A stretch of 64,000 nucleotides of DNA, taken from Didymodactylos carnosus (Eukaryota; Rotifera; Eurotatoria; Philodinida; Philodinidae). The stretch lies in contig CAJNOQ010000032.1 of the NCBI GenBank assembly GCA_905250885.1, positions 1 to 64,000 of the forward strand, read 5' to 3'. Made by a program: the position numbers and the translations under genes. Numbering within the stretch: the first letter of the stretch is position 1; every line of letters starts with the position of its first letter. The notes beneath the pieces were generated by a model. It saw only the letters and a list, made by a program, of their open reading frames with translations, was not told the origin of the DNA and made no database searches. Below are positions 44,830 to 57,900 of the stretch, one piece after another.

Positions 44830-46451
44830 ATGGAGACACGTCGTCGTTTACAAACAATAACTAAACAAGATAATAGTCAACAGATCTCATATAATAATTA
44901 TCAACCACAAACAACAAAAGTTCATCCCGTATTCATTGAAACTGTACAATCTTTGCCACAACCATCACTATTTTTAACAAATAATAACAATTCATCTACT
45001 GAAAAAACAATTCTTACAATAATGTCGAACGGTCGTGATCGTACAAATGAATTTTTGACTACAGTAAAAACATTCCAGAGTCGGAGAGTAAGATGTTAAA
45101 CGTTAATATTAATTTACTATTCACAACATTTATTTGATTTGTAGAATGATTATGTTCGTCCATTGATTCCGCCAGCACCATCCACAAAAAAAACAGCATC
45201 CACTATTCAACAAAGTCATCAATTTATGCAATCAGCCAAACAAATTGGTCAAGATCTATCACAAACATTTGTTAAATTAGAACAGTTAACAATAAGTATG
45301 TCGTATACAAACCATTTATTATCAAATATCAAAGTATCATTTTGTGTTATTATTTAGTTGCTAAACAATCATCATTATTCCACGATAAATCTGCAGAAAT
45401 TCAAGATTTAACATCAGCTATCAAACAAGATATTGGTAATTTGAATAAACAGATTGCTCAATTACAACAGGTACTTATATGACTTTACTTTTCTCTTATT
45501 TTTTTTAATATTTTTTTTTCTTTCATTTAGTATATGCACAGTACAAATGGAATAAAATCGAAAAACTCACAAACTCATTCTAATTCCGTCGTTTTCGTGT
45601 TACAGGTATAGTCAAACTGTTTTTCGTTCTACTTCAATCTGTCAATGTTTAAACTGTGTATTTTAGTCTAAATTGGCCATCATGTCTAACGACTTTAAAC
45701 AAGTTCTTGAAGCTCGTACACACGTAAATAGAGTCCATTTATGAGAGATTCATTACAAAATTTGAAAATTACTTTTTGTCTTCTAGAATTTGAAAGAACA
45801 AAAATCTCGGAGAGATAATTTCTCAAAAAATACCGTTGCATCTGCTGGACATCCGATATCGATGAATGGTATAATGGATTAGTTGGGTGCTACATCTACT
45901 ACTTTAACATTGTACTTACTTTTTTAGGACGTCCGTCTTTGTTGTTGCGTGATGATAAACAAGCGAACGGAGATTCTTTTATTAATATGGGTAGTGCACC
46001 ATCTCAAAATTATTCTCAGAAACAATTACAAATTACTGATGAAACAGTAAGAATGTGTGATTGATTGATTAAACGTGTCAAAGTGTAACCATAACCGTAC
46101 TTAATGTTTCTTCTAGGATACGTACCTTGCAAGCCGTTCGGAAGCGATGCAAAATATTGAGCAAACAATTATTGAGCTTGGAGACATTTTTACTCAACTT
46201 TCAACAATCGTTACAGAACAACAAGAATTGGTAGACAGGTAATTTGACAATGAAACACTTTGATCTTTTTAGTTATATGATCTATTTCTAGAATCGACGC
46301 TAACGTTGATGATGCTGCAATTCATATTGAAGGAGCTCATGGAGAACTATTAAAGTTTTATCGTACTGTAACGTCGAATCGTTGGCTAATTATTAAAGTA
46401 TTTGCTGTGCTGATTATTTGTTTTCTACTATTTATTATTTTTCTGGCATGA
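44830..46451 (+). CDS. STX5: Syntaxin-5 (Golgi Qa-SNARE), about 9 exons
   Basis: Syntaxin-5 drives ER-Golgi and intra-Golgi membrane fusion. Starts at ATG 44830 (METRRRLQTITKQ). NGRDRTNEFLTTVKTFQSRR corresponds to human CRDRTQEFLSACKSLQTRQ. Habc region: FMQSAKQIGQDLSQTFVKLE, LFHDKSAEIQDLTSAIKQDI, LNKQIAQLQ, QTHSNSVVF, SKLAIMSNDFKQVLEARTH, NLKEQKSRRDNFS. SNARE motif: SRSEAMQNIEQTIIELGDIF with central Gln in TEQQELVDRIDANVDDA, then the C-terminal anchor SNRWLIIKVFAVLIICFLLF and TGA at 46449-46451. Introns are about 50-70 bp. The N-terminal about 65 residues are Gln/Asn-rich. It directly follows its functional partner COG3 in the same orientation. Confidence 0.96.
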
Positions 46452-47560
46452 TAGATAATTTGGGAATTAAATGTAAACGTTAGTTTTCTGAATATTTTTT
46501 GAAATGTTGATTAAAGAAGAAATTTGTCTGTTTGGAAAAGTCTGAGCGATTGAAATGTTTTTATTGTTATTGATTGATACAAAAATTTGCTGTACATAAC
46601 ATATTTATTTTTATCTCGAAAAAAAGTGTAGAGGAATCGTTATTTATTCGTTAAATTAATTTTCGTATTTGATGTTGTGGTTTTGAGTATCTTATTTATT
46701 TAAATATATTAACACTTAATACTCAATCAGCAGGAATATATTTTTCACTTATTTTGATTTGCATTCACGAAGTTCTAGTAAGGTTTTTGTCAGATTTACT
46801 AGAAAAAATAGCTTTTTGAGAAATTTCAAGAATCAATCCTTATTTACTATAAATTCTATAAAACACATTTTTTTATGTAACTTTTGCCGCTTTGTACAAG
46901 GATATCCTCAGTTTTAAAAATCTGATTCGTTCAACATGTAAATATATCCGACTTGTGGAATTTCACAAGGCACATATTCGGTATCTTTTTTATTTCATTA
47001 AACTGTACAATTGTCGAGAAAACTATAAAATTTAGTATGATGTGGAAATGAGAGAAACAAAGAAAATATTCAGAAGATAGAATTTTTTAACAGAGTAAAA
47101 AGCAGCGAAAATATGAAATCGATATTTTTGACTTTTGTAATGGGTAAACGAGAGTAAAAACGAAGCGAGCCAAAAAAACATTTGCCGCCATTTTGTAGGA
47201 CTTTGTAGGAAATAAGAGTAAAATGAAAAAATTTGACTGAAGACTTTTTGTGCTAAAGGGACCGAAAGTTGACTCTTTCTGAAATAGGATCTCCAAAGAT
47301 GGATGCCATACTCAAAGAGAAAAATAGGTATTGAGTTAATTCTTTTTCCATTAGATTAGACAGCTCTTCAGTTATATTTTCATCTACAATAAAAGAATCT
47401 TTCGTTTTGTTTTGCGTTCAGAAGAGGTAAATTACTGAATGCCGTTTTCTCATTGTCAGCCATTTTGTGCCCCTGTGAGAGTAGTAAGACAAGTTTTTAA
47501 TACCAGTACTGGTACTACTTGAGTTGCTCTTTCGTGTAGTATGTCCCACTCTGTGTAATT
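46452..47560. other. Intergenic, no gene seen
   Basis: 1.1 kb of AT-rich sequence. 47090-47300 has a slightly G-richer patch but no gene. Confidence 0.45.
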
Positions 47561-47564
47561 TTCT

Positions 47565-48187
47565 ATGCCCTACATGACAAGAGTATCGACATTTTTGCGG
47601 CTTTTATGTCATGTAATGATGGGCGGACTAAATGGAAATACTCCATCGAAAGATTTTCAAGAAAAGTCTCTTCCCAAGAACTTGATATATGACTACGCGT
47701 ATTCCATCAAAATATTGTCAAAATGTATGATCACTTTATTGAATCTGGAAAAATATTCATGATATTGGAATATGTCATCGGTGGAGACTTATTTGCCTAT
47801 GTCCAAAGAGTGGATTCCGTTTCCAAAAACAAACAAACATTATAGTTGTATCAATTATGTGATGCTGTTAAGTATTTGCATGACTTTGATTCAAAAGATG
47901 TTTTCGAATCTCAAGAATACTTAAGTCGTACCTATTGTGCATCACGATCATACGTATCACCAGAAATTCTATTGAGATTACTGTACAATCCTAAATCAGC
48001 ACATATATAGGCAATAAGTAAAGTTATTGCGTATTAAAAAGTGTTTCGAGAACGGAATCATTACTGTTTTTCTATAGATGTGATTTTACGCATATTTGTC
48101 ACCGGAGTAATGCCATTCAAAGGAGATAAAACTAATCAGCTAATATTCAAACAAGTAATTAGTCTAACACAAAATGTTCGCCTCTAG
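47565..48187 (+). pseudogene. Protein kinase pseudogene, TSSK-like
   Basis: Pieces of a Ser/Thr kinase in order but in different frames. SIKILSK (47706) shifts frame into MYDHFIESGKIFMILEY and VIGGDLFAYVQ (hinge), then a stop near 47842. QLCDAVKYLHD follows, after which the catalytic loop (HRDLKPEN) and DFG are absent. Then SRTYCASRSYVSPEILL and YNPKSAHI (activation segment/APE region), another stop near 48008, and VILRIFVTGVMPFKGDKTNQ. The SRTYCxSxSYxSPEIL pattern resembles testis-specific serine kinases. No catalytic core remains, so it cannot be active. Confidence 0.78.
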
Positions 48188-48509
48188 CTATTTCTTTCGT
48201 TGAAAACAAACACATTACTTTAGTACTTTTGAATACGACGTGAATAAATATCAGATCCATCTGCTTTGATTAATTATCCAAGATGCATATAACTCTTATG
48301 TTCACTCAATGTGATTAAATCATCGATTTGCATTGTTTCTTTACAATGCATTTATTGTTCTCTACCATACACTAGAGAAAAAAGATTCTTGTTGCAGTAC
48401 CATTTCAGTAATCAGATTTTTTTTAAAAACGCCACCTTGTCTACATCTTATTTTAGCATAAAAAATTGGCATTACATTGAAATAATCCATTACGTTGTAA
48501 TCTTAAATT

Positions 48510-49145
48510 AATTTTCAGTTTATAGAAAATTGACTGAAAAATCGGCAGGAAAATCAAATTTCCATAAATAATTTCCAAGAATCTGGAAATTCGATTTTAA
48601 TTTTCTATAAACTGGAAATTCGACATTGGGTTTCTTGGAAGTTATTTATAGAAATTCGATCGATTTTCTAGAAAGTGGAAATTCGCCCAGGAATTTTTAG
48701 ACCAAATACTTATTCATCTTTTTGTTTTGCAATCAGTGTAGGTATAAGAGATTCACGTAAAGACACTCATATTACACTTACATCAGCTTTGACAGTTTCT
48801 ACTTTAGATCACAATTCTGACTATGCCAGCAAGAATTTTGATTTAGGCAGAGACAGTGATGGCGCGAAGTTTCGATAGAAAAGTCCCAAAATCTGAGATG
48901 TTTCACCAGAAATTTCTCGAAAGCATGAGGGAGCGGGAACAACCCTAATACAACTTGATCGTGCCGCCACTCAGTGCAAGGAATTTCCAGTTTATAGAAA
49001 ATCAAAAAGTAATTTCTACTTTCTTGGAAATTATTTATGGAAATTCAACGATGATTTTCTATAAACTGAGAAATCCTCGAAGACTTCCTATAGGTACTCT
49101 GTGAAATTCTCTTAGCATTTTTCATAAATAATTTCCAACCTTACA
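48510..49145. repeat. Cluster of interleaved inverted repeats
   Basis: Two motifs alternate in both orientations: CAGTTTATAGAAAAT (48517, 48984) versus ATTTTCTATAAACTG (48600, 49050), and AATTTCCATAAATAATTTCC (48556) versus GGAAATTATTTATGGAAATT (49023) and a variant at 48636. Probably a degraded foldback element or nested copies. Confidence 0.65.
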
Positions 49146-51951
49146 GTGTATACGAACGTGAACAAGACGCACACAAGTTAATTCTTGACATATTTACATA
49201 TGACTGGTAGAACGACCGAATATTCAACAAGTAATTGCTTATACTTGCTTTGTTAATACGAGTTTCTTATCTATTCAACGAACAGATCGAACAGCCATTA
49301 AAAGAAAAGTCGATCATCCTAGTATTGATAATTTTTCCTTCATTTAACTTTCTTCTGTTATATTCCATGCAAAGATTCAGTCGTAGAATCTTTTTTATCC
49401 TTATTTCGTTTTACATTCTGATGGTTCTGTTCTAAATTTTTAATGCATTTATGCTAAACAGAACCAGTAAAAAATTGTCTCTCTCTATGATTTTAAAATA
49501 ACATGTATTTGTTCTAAAACACATATCTCGTCGGCATAGGCACCATTATCGATTAACTGTAATTTTCTTTGATAGATTGAGAAATCATTTAGAAAATAAA
49601 CTTAATACATTTTAAGAAAATCTTTTCATTTTTTTTATTTATTGTGTCTTTCACAAAAATAGGTGATTTTTTTAGTCTAAATTTTTAAAAATTTATTTCA
49701 GAAACTCTTTCTATTCCGTTTTATTATTGATGTAGTCCAATTTCTGGTTTGATACTTGTTTTTTCCTCTTATCACAAAGATTGTAGTATATCATAACCAT
49801 TTTTTTTATTCATATATTCGTCTCGTAGTAATTGGAACGAAATTTATTAGACAAGAAAAAACCTATTTCTTATTTATTTGAAATATTTGTTGTTCTTTTC
49901 AATAAAAAATGTCTGTGGTTGTTCTCGTTGCGTGCTGATGCTCTTTCTATAGACGGTTGTCGAGTGTTTTAACTTTTACCCTTCAAAATTGTAAGTCTTT
50001 TTTTGTTCTCATTTCAATATTAGAATTCACAGCATTCAGATATGTAAAAAGCTAAAAAGCAACGAAGAGAGAAACAGGTGTTTAAAATTAAATGACAAGA
50101 GATGTTCTTACAACTTTTTTTAAAATAATCGATAATATTACAAAGATTACAGACTATAGCTCTTATTCCCATCGGAAAAGTCGATTTTTTGTTAAAATAA
50201 TCGATGTTGGAAAGTACATAATGATAATGTTTTACTACAGATTTAATTTTCTCACGTTTTAATATTCATTACACTTTACAAAGTCTGAAAGAATAACTTT
50301 AAACATTCTTTTAGTTGAAACATGAATGAGTACTGGAAATATAACATTCCAGTGGACCTGTAGATGAGATGACTAGATGTTTTCAAATAGATCAATATTG
50401 GTGATCAAAAGTAGAATATCGAGTTCTTGTTTTCTTCGTCATCGATTCAATAACTATCTATTTTATATTTTCGAAAAAAAAAAAAAAAAAAATCTAAGAA
50501 TTAAATTATTCTTAAACAACATTTAGATTAACAACTTAACGTTATTTCTTTGATTGTCGTAAAGAAAACAAGAGAAGAATAATAAATCAAATTTCTAGAT
50601 TTTTCTCCTATCCGTCGACGATATTATTTTTTCTAATCATTTAAATAACATGATTAGGATAGTTTTTTTCTTGACTAGAATAATGATAGAATTTGATGAA
50701 CTTTGAAAAGAGAGAAAGAGAGATTTGTGGTCTCGACAGATACTTTGTTATCTTCTTTTTCTTACAGGAAAAATTATAATCTAATGATCTTATATAAGAA
50801 GAAAACGTCTCTATTAGTAGTATTCCCACAATCTCGCTTGTTATTTTCTAGCAAGTAATAGATAGTCACAGATAGTCACTGGTGTAACCTTCAATATACA
50901 CATACGACAATGATATCATATTTTTAATCATGACATTTTTTCGCTGATGTCTTGACATACCCTAATTATTTTCATTTCTATTATACAATCTTATTCAAAT
51001 ATAATAATCATCATCTGTTATATTTATACGAACTCATTGGAAGAGAGAGCATAGTTTAAGTTGCAATATGTATACAACAGGATAATTATCAACACATTGT
51101 GTTGGCCTTATATATATATACGAACAAAATGAACGTTAATTATAGAAGTACGTAATGATTTTTTTCTCATTTTAAAATAAATCAGAATTATTAGTAAAAA
51201 TTGACTCAGATTATATGTTTTACGGGTTATATTGAACAATATAATTAACTAATTAATATCTGCTGTCATAAGGCATTACGACATTATGACTGTTAGATCT
51301 TTCAAGAGAATGACAGTTATTGAAGAATGCAAACATTTCGTAGACAAGTAACAGTTTGCATCAAATCAAAACTTAGGTAGGTATACAATTTGATTTACCA
51401 CAAATCACACCATTATAGATGTGAACACAGTTTTAAATGAACCATATAAGTCACGAATTGTTTAGTGTTCAATAATACCGACACTCTGCATACATATTTG
51501 TATATTTGTTTATACACACTGTATTAATAAACAGATATATTACGGTCTGCTGTTAGAGCAATGAATTGAAAGAAAACATAGAAAGAGCAACGTAAACCAC
51601 CATCAACCTGTGAGCCGATATCTGTGCTCTAATTTACAAAAATCTAAAATATTATGTACAGTACGCACATACGGATACAGTCATGAAAAAAACGGATAAA
51701 AAGGATTTTTTTTCTTCTTTTTCTTCTTTTTTCACCTAATGAGATAATGTTTCGTTTCTATCATTAGTCTATTTAGAGAGAGAAGAGAAGACTCATTCAT
51801 TCATTCATTCATTCAATCCCATCATGATGTAGCTTTTAGTACTCAAGAAACGCTTGCAGATATCCATATGTATTATATATATCATTGGAGAAAAGAAATC
51901 TACATATTTTATGGCATATTAAAAAATATCCCAAAATTTACTTTTATTTAG
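49146..51951. other. Intergenic or first-intron sequence
   Basis: 2.8 kb of AT-rich sequence with a poly-A run (about 50476-50492), a TA run (about 51112), a pyrimidine tract (51708-51735) and an (ATTC)n microsatellite (51794-51816). No supported gene. It may contain upstream exons or promoter of the following gene. Confidence 0.45.
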
Positions 51952-54900
51952 ATCAGTCTGTCGATCATGGACAAATTGTTCAAACAATTCCCACCAATGA
52001 CGATGTCAACGATGATTTTATAGATTCATTACTCTCAAATTACTCAAGCAATGAATCGCTAATAAGTAAGAGAAAAAAATAAAAAAAGAGTGTATATTTG
52101 ATGTGAGAAAACAAAAATATGTTTGATTAGATCAGGACAGCGACTTGAGAAACGATAACAGACTATATAAAAATTAAAATTGACACTTCTAAGAGAAGTG
52201 TGAGACATTCTTGTGTGAGTTCGTGACAAAATCCTCATTAATCTTAAGGTTGAATCATATCAAAAAGTTATAACTAACAATATTAATACAATAGTTTCGA
52301 TGATAAAATGAATATCATAAATAATATGGTCTTTAATGAAATGTCTTTTTGTTAGATTTTCTTTATGATTGTTAACCTTCATGCATGATAATCCATTATA
52401 AAGTGTCTGTATTTCACACATGACAGTCTATTATACTTACCGATGTAAGTTTAATAGATATTATTCTTTTTATTTCATCTTAAGTTACCCTTCATTTTCA
52501 TCTGCATATCATTACTTCAGATATACAACATATTGATTACAATAAGAAAAAACATGATTTGACAGTATTTGATGAATTAAACAAACAGTGTGATGATGAA
52601 ATTTTACATTGTTGTTATCGTAATAATCATAATAACGATTTAAGACAATTTCATCGAAATAATGACATCACAGAAACAATAACAGCATTAGGTGTAGATA
52701 TGGAATATGAACAACGTTTTCAAAAATCTTTACAAAAATTAACTGTACCAAATTGGTACAATGATTCGATTATTGATAATGAATATAAATCTAGTAATAA
52801 TGAACAAAACAATCGATATCGAACAGAATCATCAGTAATATCTCATCAAAGTGAAAATAGTCAAGATGAAAATCGACATTATTCACCTCGTATTAGTCGA
52901 CAATATGCAGGTAGTTATAAATCACATCGATCATCAGCAACATCGCCATCGCCTTCTGCACATTCATGGCATCATACCGTCTATAATGGATGGAATACAC
53001 TATCACTTATGACCCATCGTTCAATAACAACACAACCATTATTAATGTCAACAACAATAAGTCAACGAAAAAAATATGAACCGGGTGTTGAACGTGTTTC
53101 AAAAACATCAAAATGGTATAGACCAGTTGAGTTTACAACAAAAGGTGAGAGAGGTCTAACATCATTATTCATGGATGTTTTGTTTTTATTACCGGAGACT
53201 AGTGTAGTAAAAATAAACAGAAATGATTAATGATTCATGTTCAAAATATCTTTCCATTCTTCTATAGTATCACGAATTTTCTTACATATGTCTCAAATAT
53301 TAATAATTGTGAATGTATCGAACTTGTTGAAGAGTAATAATTTCAATATAAATGTCAGAGTAAACAGCAGCAAAAGAAACACATTTCATAGTTTTTAATT
53401 AAATAAAATTAAAAATGAATTTAAAAACAGATGCTGTTACTCTTACATTTAAATTGTGAATGTAGTATTCTCATCTTTAGTATTTTCTATCTACTTTTTA
53501 AATCTTAAACTTATAGTAGTTAACTGATTGTAAACTCGGTTTAAGTTAACCTGATACTATTAAAATATCAAACATAAAATCAAAACATTCTATCATCTTC
53601 AAACAAGTGAATATAAAATATCTTCATTTTATCGCGATTATTGCAGTTATTCATTTTATTTGAACTGACATTTCAAATAAACGACAATAATGATTTTTAT
53701 TTTGACTATAATAAATGTAAGAGAGAATGAATGGGTATGTCAAATTCTCATTAATAAAAGAGAAAGATAACGATAGACAAGGGGTAGAGCAAATGTTATT
53801 AACCTTGTTTGCCAGTATTTTGGTAATGTACAAATAAATACTATAGACTATGAATGATGCCTGTGCAGTTTAATATTGAATTTGACCTACTTATACTCAT
53901 TTTTGAAATTCTTATAATATATACGTTTAGAGAACAATGGTAGTATTGCGTTTATACTGTGTCCGTATATATTAGAGTTGTTCTCACAGTTTCGTTTTAG
54001 TAGTCTAATTAATAAACTGTGCGTATGTTTCTCGTTTCTATTGTATTGTTATTGATCTTTTTGTGTCTGCTATGTTGATCTATGAATGAGTGTACGTATT
54101 ATATATATCCTAAAATAATAAAACATTCAGACATTAAATTCTCTTTTGTCAAAAAAAGAAAGATTATTCGTGGGGTGTTGTTATTGTTCTTCTTCTTTTT
54201 TTTTTTTTTCTATGACAGACATTTATAGTAGAATATTTTGATCATTATTATTTATCATTTTTTAACCAAACATATGGTTCATGTTAACCATCTCATCGGA
54301 TATCTCTATATATTAGAAAGTAAAAAAAATAAATCAATTGTCCATCGATCTAAATTATACGTTTAATATCTATTATTTGATCTGTAGATCAATGTCGAAT
54401 AATGAATATTATCCTCGAAAAGGAAGCGGTGAACATGTAAAATCTGATTAATTTAAATTATACTGATAATTATTTCCTGACAGTTTGAAGTCTTCATTTA
54501 ATCTAAAATATAGAAATTTATGAACGCTGTAAAGTACATGATGACGTGGGTTAAATAAAAAAGTATTTTAATTGTAATCTATTCGAATTCATTGTAAATT
54601 AGAGTATAAAACAATCTTAAATGTTATGTATAACGATGCGTTTATCTTTTCATTCATGAAATACAATTGGCTAATCACTATAAGACATTTTATATAATTT
54701 GTTCTTTATCATCTTTAAGTATATGTCTTTAATACTCAATAGATACCTTAAATGACCTTTGTCTACATCATTATATTTCCGCTAAGAGAAAGGGTATCTC
54801 TTTATGGTGATGACCTCGCATTAAATACTCAATATTAAATAAAAAATTATACTTTATCAATAGACTAGAAACAATTACAAATACATAAAGACAGTGAAGG

Positions 54901-57900
54901 AGTTAGGTGCGAGCCTTCACAGCCAAAAAAAAAAACATCTTTTATTTCATAAACGATTTTAATGAAGATTTCAGGAAATAGTCATGATATTAAATAATTT
55001 TCAGGTTGTCTATATGCATAATTGCTAGCAAATTTTAAGAAAACAAGGAACGGAACATATCATTTTAGTATCATAGTTCGGAATGTTTTTAAATCAAAGT
55101 CAATCACTCAGTTTTGTTGAATGTAGGAAGTGAATTTTTACCCTCTTATACTTTTAGCTTTAAAAATTTAAAAATTGTAAAAAGATCTCCAAAAAGCTTT
55201 AAAGATATCTTTTTCTCATTTTTTTTTGTCTTGTTATAGAATCTTGACGACTGATCGAAGACAGTTCGAGTTTCTACTAGAGCATCTTCTTGATACACAA
55301 AATAGTTATATTTATTGTGCTTAGATCTTAAAACTTACTTTTACATATGGTTTTCTGCAAAAACTAGCTTTTTCATCACACACCTACCGACATCATCGAA
55401 ACTTGTCCGGTCGATCTCAGATTTTTACCACTATACTAACTCCAGCATGCCTGATGTTTTTCGACTTAAATAGCCAAGATCTAACGTTAAGAATATGTAG
55501 AAAATTTTTCTGGAGAACTAAATTTCCATTCTGAGGCTTTCAGAGTTCCGTTATTCTGGGTATGCAGAAAAGATGCCGAAGCGTATTAGAGCCTAGTATC
55601 TGCGGTAAAAATATGAACACCAACTGACAACCTTTCGAAGGAGTTGCTACGATACGCGATGAGTTACTCCGAATCGAGATTTGAACTATTAACGTCGGAA
55701 CACGCAGGTCACATTTTTCTGGTTCTTGCCACACTTTATGACATTTGAAGGAAACATCGTGAAAAGCTGGAAGATGTCTCAATCTGAAGAAAAGAAAAAC
55801 CCTTAAATCTCCAAGGTCGCCTACTTGTTGTGGCACAGGAAAAAAAGAAAAAAAAATTTCTAAAATTGAAAATTTCACCGTGAAGTGACATATTAAAAAA
55901 TTCATATTTTCTTGAAAAAAGGTTGAGCGCGGAGTGAATTGAAATTGTAGAGGACACTTAACGCTACTACCATACACCATGATGTTTAACTCAAAAGTCG
56001 ATTTGTTTTATCTCAGGAGAGAGGGATTTCCTTAATGATGCTGAATTTTTTTTGAGAAACTAAAGCTTGATTGAAAAATCAACTTGATATATTCGATGCG
56101 GTTTCCTTTTCCTTTATCTACCAGGCAAAACAAATGTAATCATTTATGACATAAAGCATAAGAAAAAGTTGTTATTGTAACATTTCTCGTTGAAACTGAC
56201 ATGCAAGAAAAACGCAAAATAAAAATTACCTTCTTTCTGTCAAAACTTCTCCAATGGATCAAAAGTATCAATATTCTCGAGTACTCTTCACGTCCAATTG
56301 CATGAGATTTTAGATAGTATAGAAATTAGATGCAGTATAGGTAGGGTAGGCAGTGTTGAATTTCATGACAATATTTGTTTTTTAAAGAAAACTTCAAAAA
56401 ACCTTATAGGACTTGATTTTTATATGAACTAACCTCTGTTAAACGGTTTTATCTAATATTCAAGTAATAATATATAAAGGTAACAGAACTGGTTAGATCG
56501 ATCTTAAATTCCAGAAGATGCTTAATTTGGATCGCTCTATATATAGTTTGACATGGAGACTAAAGAAAAAGTTTTAAGAAATATTTTTGGTTTTCTAATT
56601 AGATTTCTAGAAAACCTTGTAAGAAAAAATAGCTTTCTTGACTTCTATATCCCAGAACCATCTGCATAATATAAAATAGGGTATTTTCTGAAGCTTTCGA
56701 TTAGTTTCATTAGGTTCTTGAAGGTTTTCTAAGAAACGAACATTGCTGCGAGACTAAGCGTAGCCGATCCATCTAATTTTCATTGTGGCAAAAGTCACTA
56801 GATACCAGTTCTGAAGCTTCTGATAAATGTGGTGTTGTGGCTGATCGCTAACATTTTTCTAGTTAATTCTGAACTTTTCTATTTATCCACAGGAGTTGCC
56901 TTTCTATTTGAATCGAATCGTGTTATATCCAAAATGAAAGATGCTATTATTAAGTATCTATATTTTTTTTATCAGATAATTAAAAGTTAGAAATAAACCA
57001 TCAACATAAATGTAAAGATAGATATATAATTTAATTTGCGACATTAGAAACAAAGTCAACGTAATATGAGCGAGAACGTTAACGAAACGTACGAAGAAGG
57101 ATCAATGCGCCTAAATAAAGAAAAGAATATAATGATGCTAGGTTGAATGAACTGATGAAAAGCATCAACAGCAATGATGCACAGAAGGACGATGAAGAAT
57201 GTACATTATTCGAGGATAGATAGTTACAATAATTTTGTTCACACTTTTCATCCAAATTTTATCAAATTCTCAGGAGACTACATTGATGATATGTCAATGA
57301 CAAGTTTAGTTGACTCAATATACTGAGTATATAGTGCGGTACAGTAAAAGTGGGTGAAGATCAATTTTTTGCACGGTCGTACCTCTCATCTCATGAGGTC
57401 TAAGTCGGTTCGCTAACACAGGGAAAAGTTTTCTTCGCCACGAGAGTGTTCCATTTGAAGCGTTACTTATGGGGTATGTCCAAGCACAATGGGCACCTTC
57501 CCTGGCTACGGATCTGCTTCGTGATATGAAATACATATTTTTTCTAGTACAATTACGTGGTTCTATACGTTATTTGTTTCTCAAAAAACAATGATATATT
57601 TCAAAAAGTGATATAAAACAAAAATCCAATATGAATAATCTGTATTTCTACTACAGAACAAACAATAGCGGTTTCTGAAATCAACGTGATACGTCGGTGC
57701 CTAGTAGCATGACTAATTGTTAATTCAACGGCAACCGGTGTTACACGGATTACGAATATTTTTTCAGAAACCTCACACTGCCTCTTCAATATATTATCTC
57801 GGTGTTATGAGTGGTCAAAAAAAGTTTCCATTCGCCTCTTGGACGGACAGTCTTGATAACGCATCGAAAAAATCTTTCCTCACGAAGATTCCCCACGATT

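Noticed and set aside
55540-55980. 146-codon minus frame
   Set aside because: Inside a dispersed repeat, with no recognisable motif.
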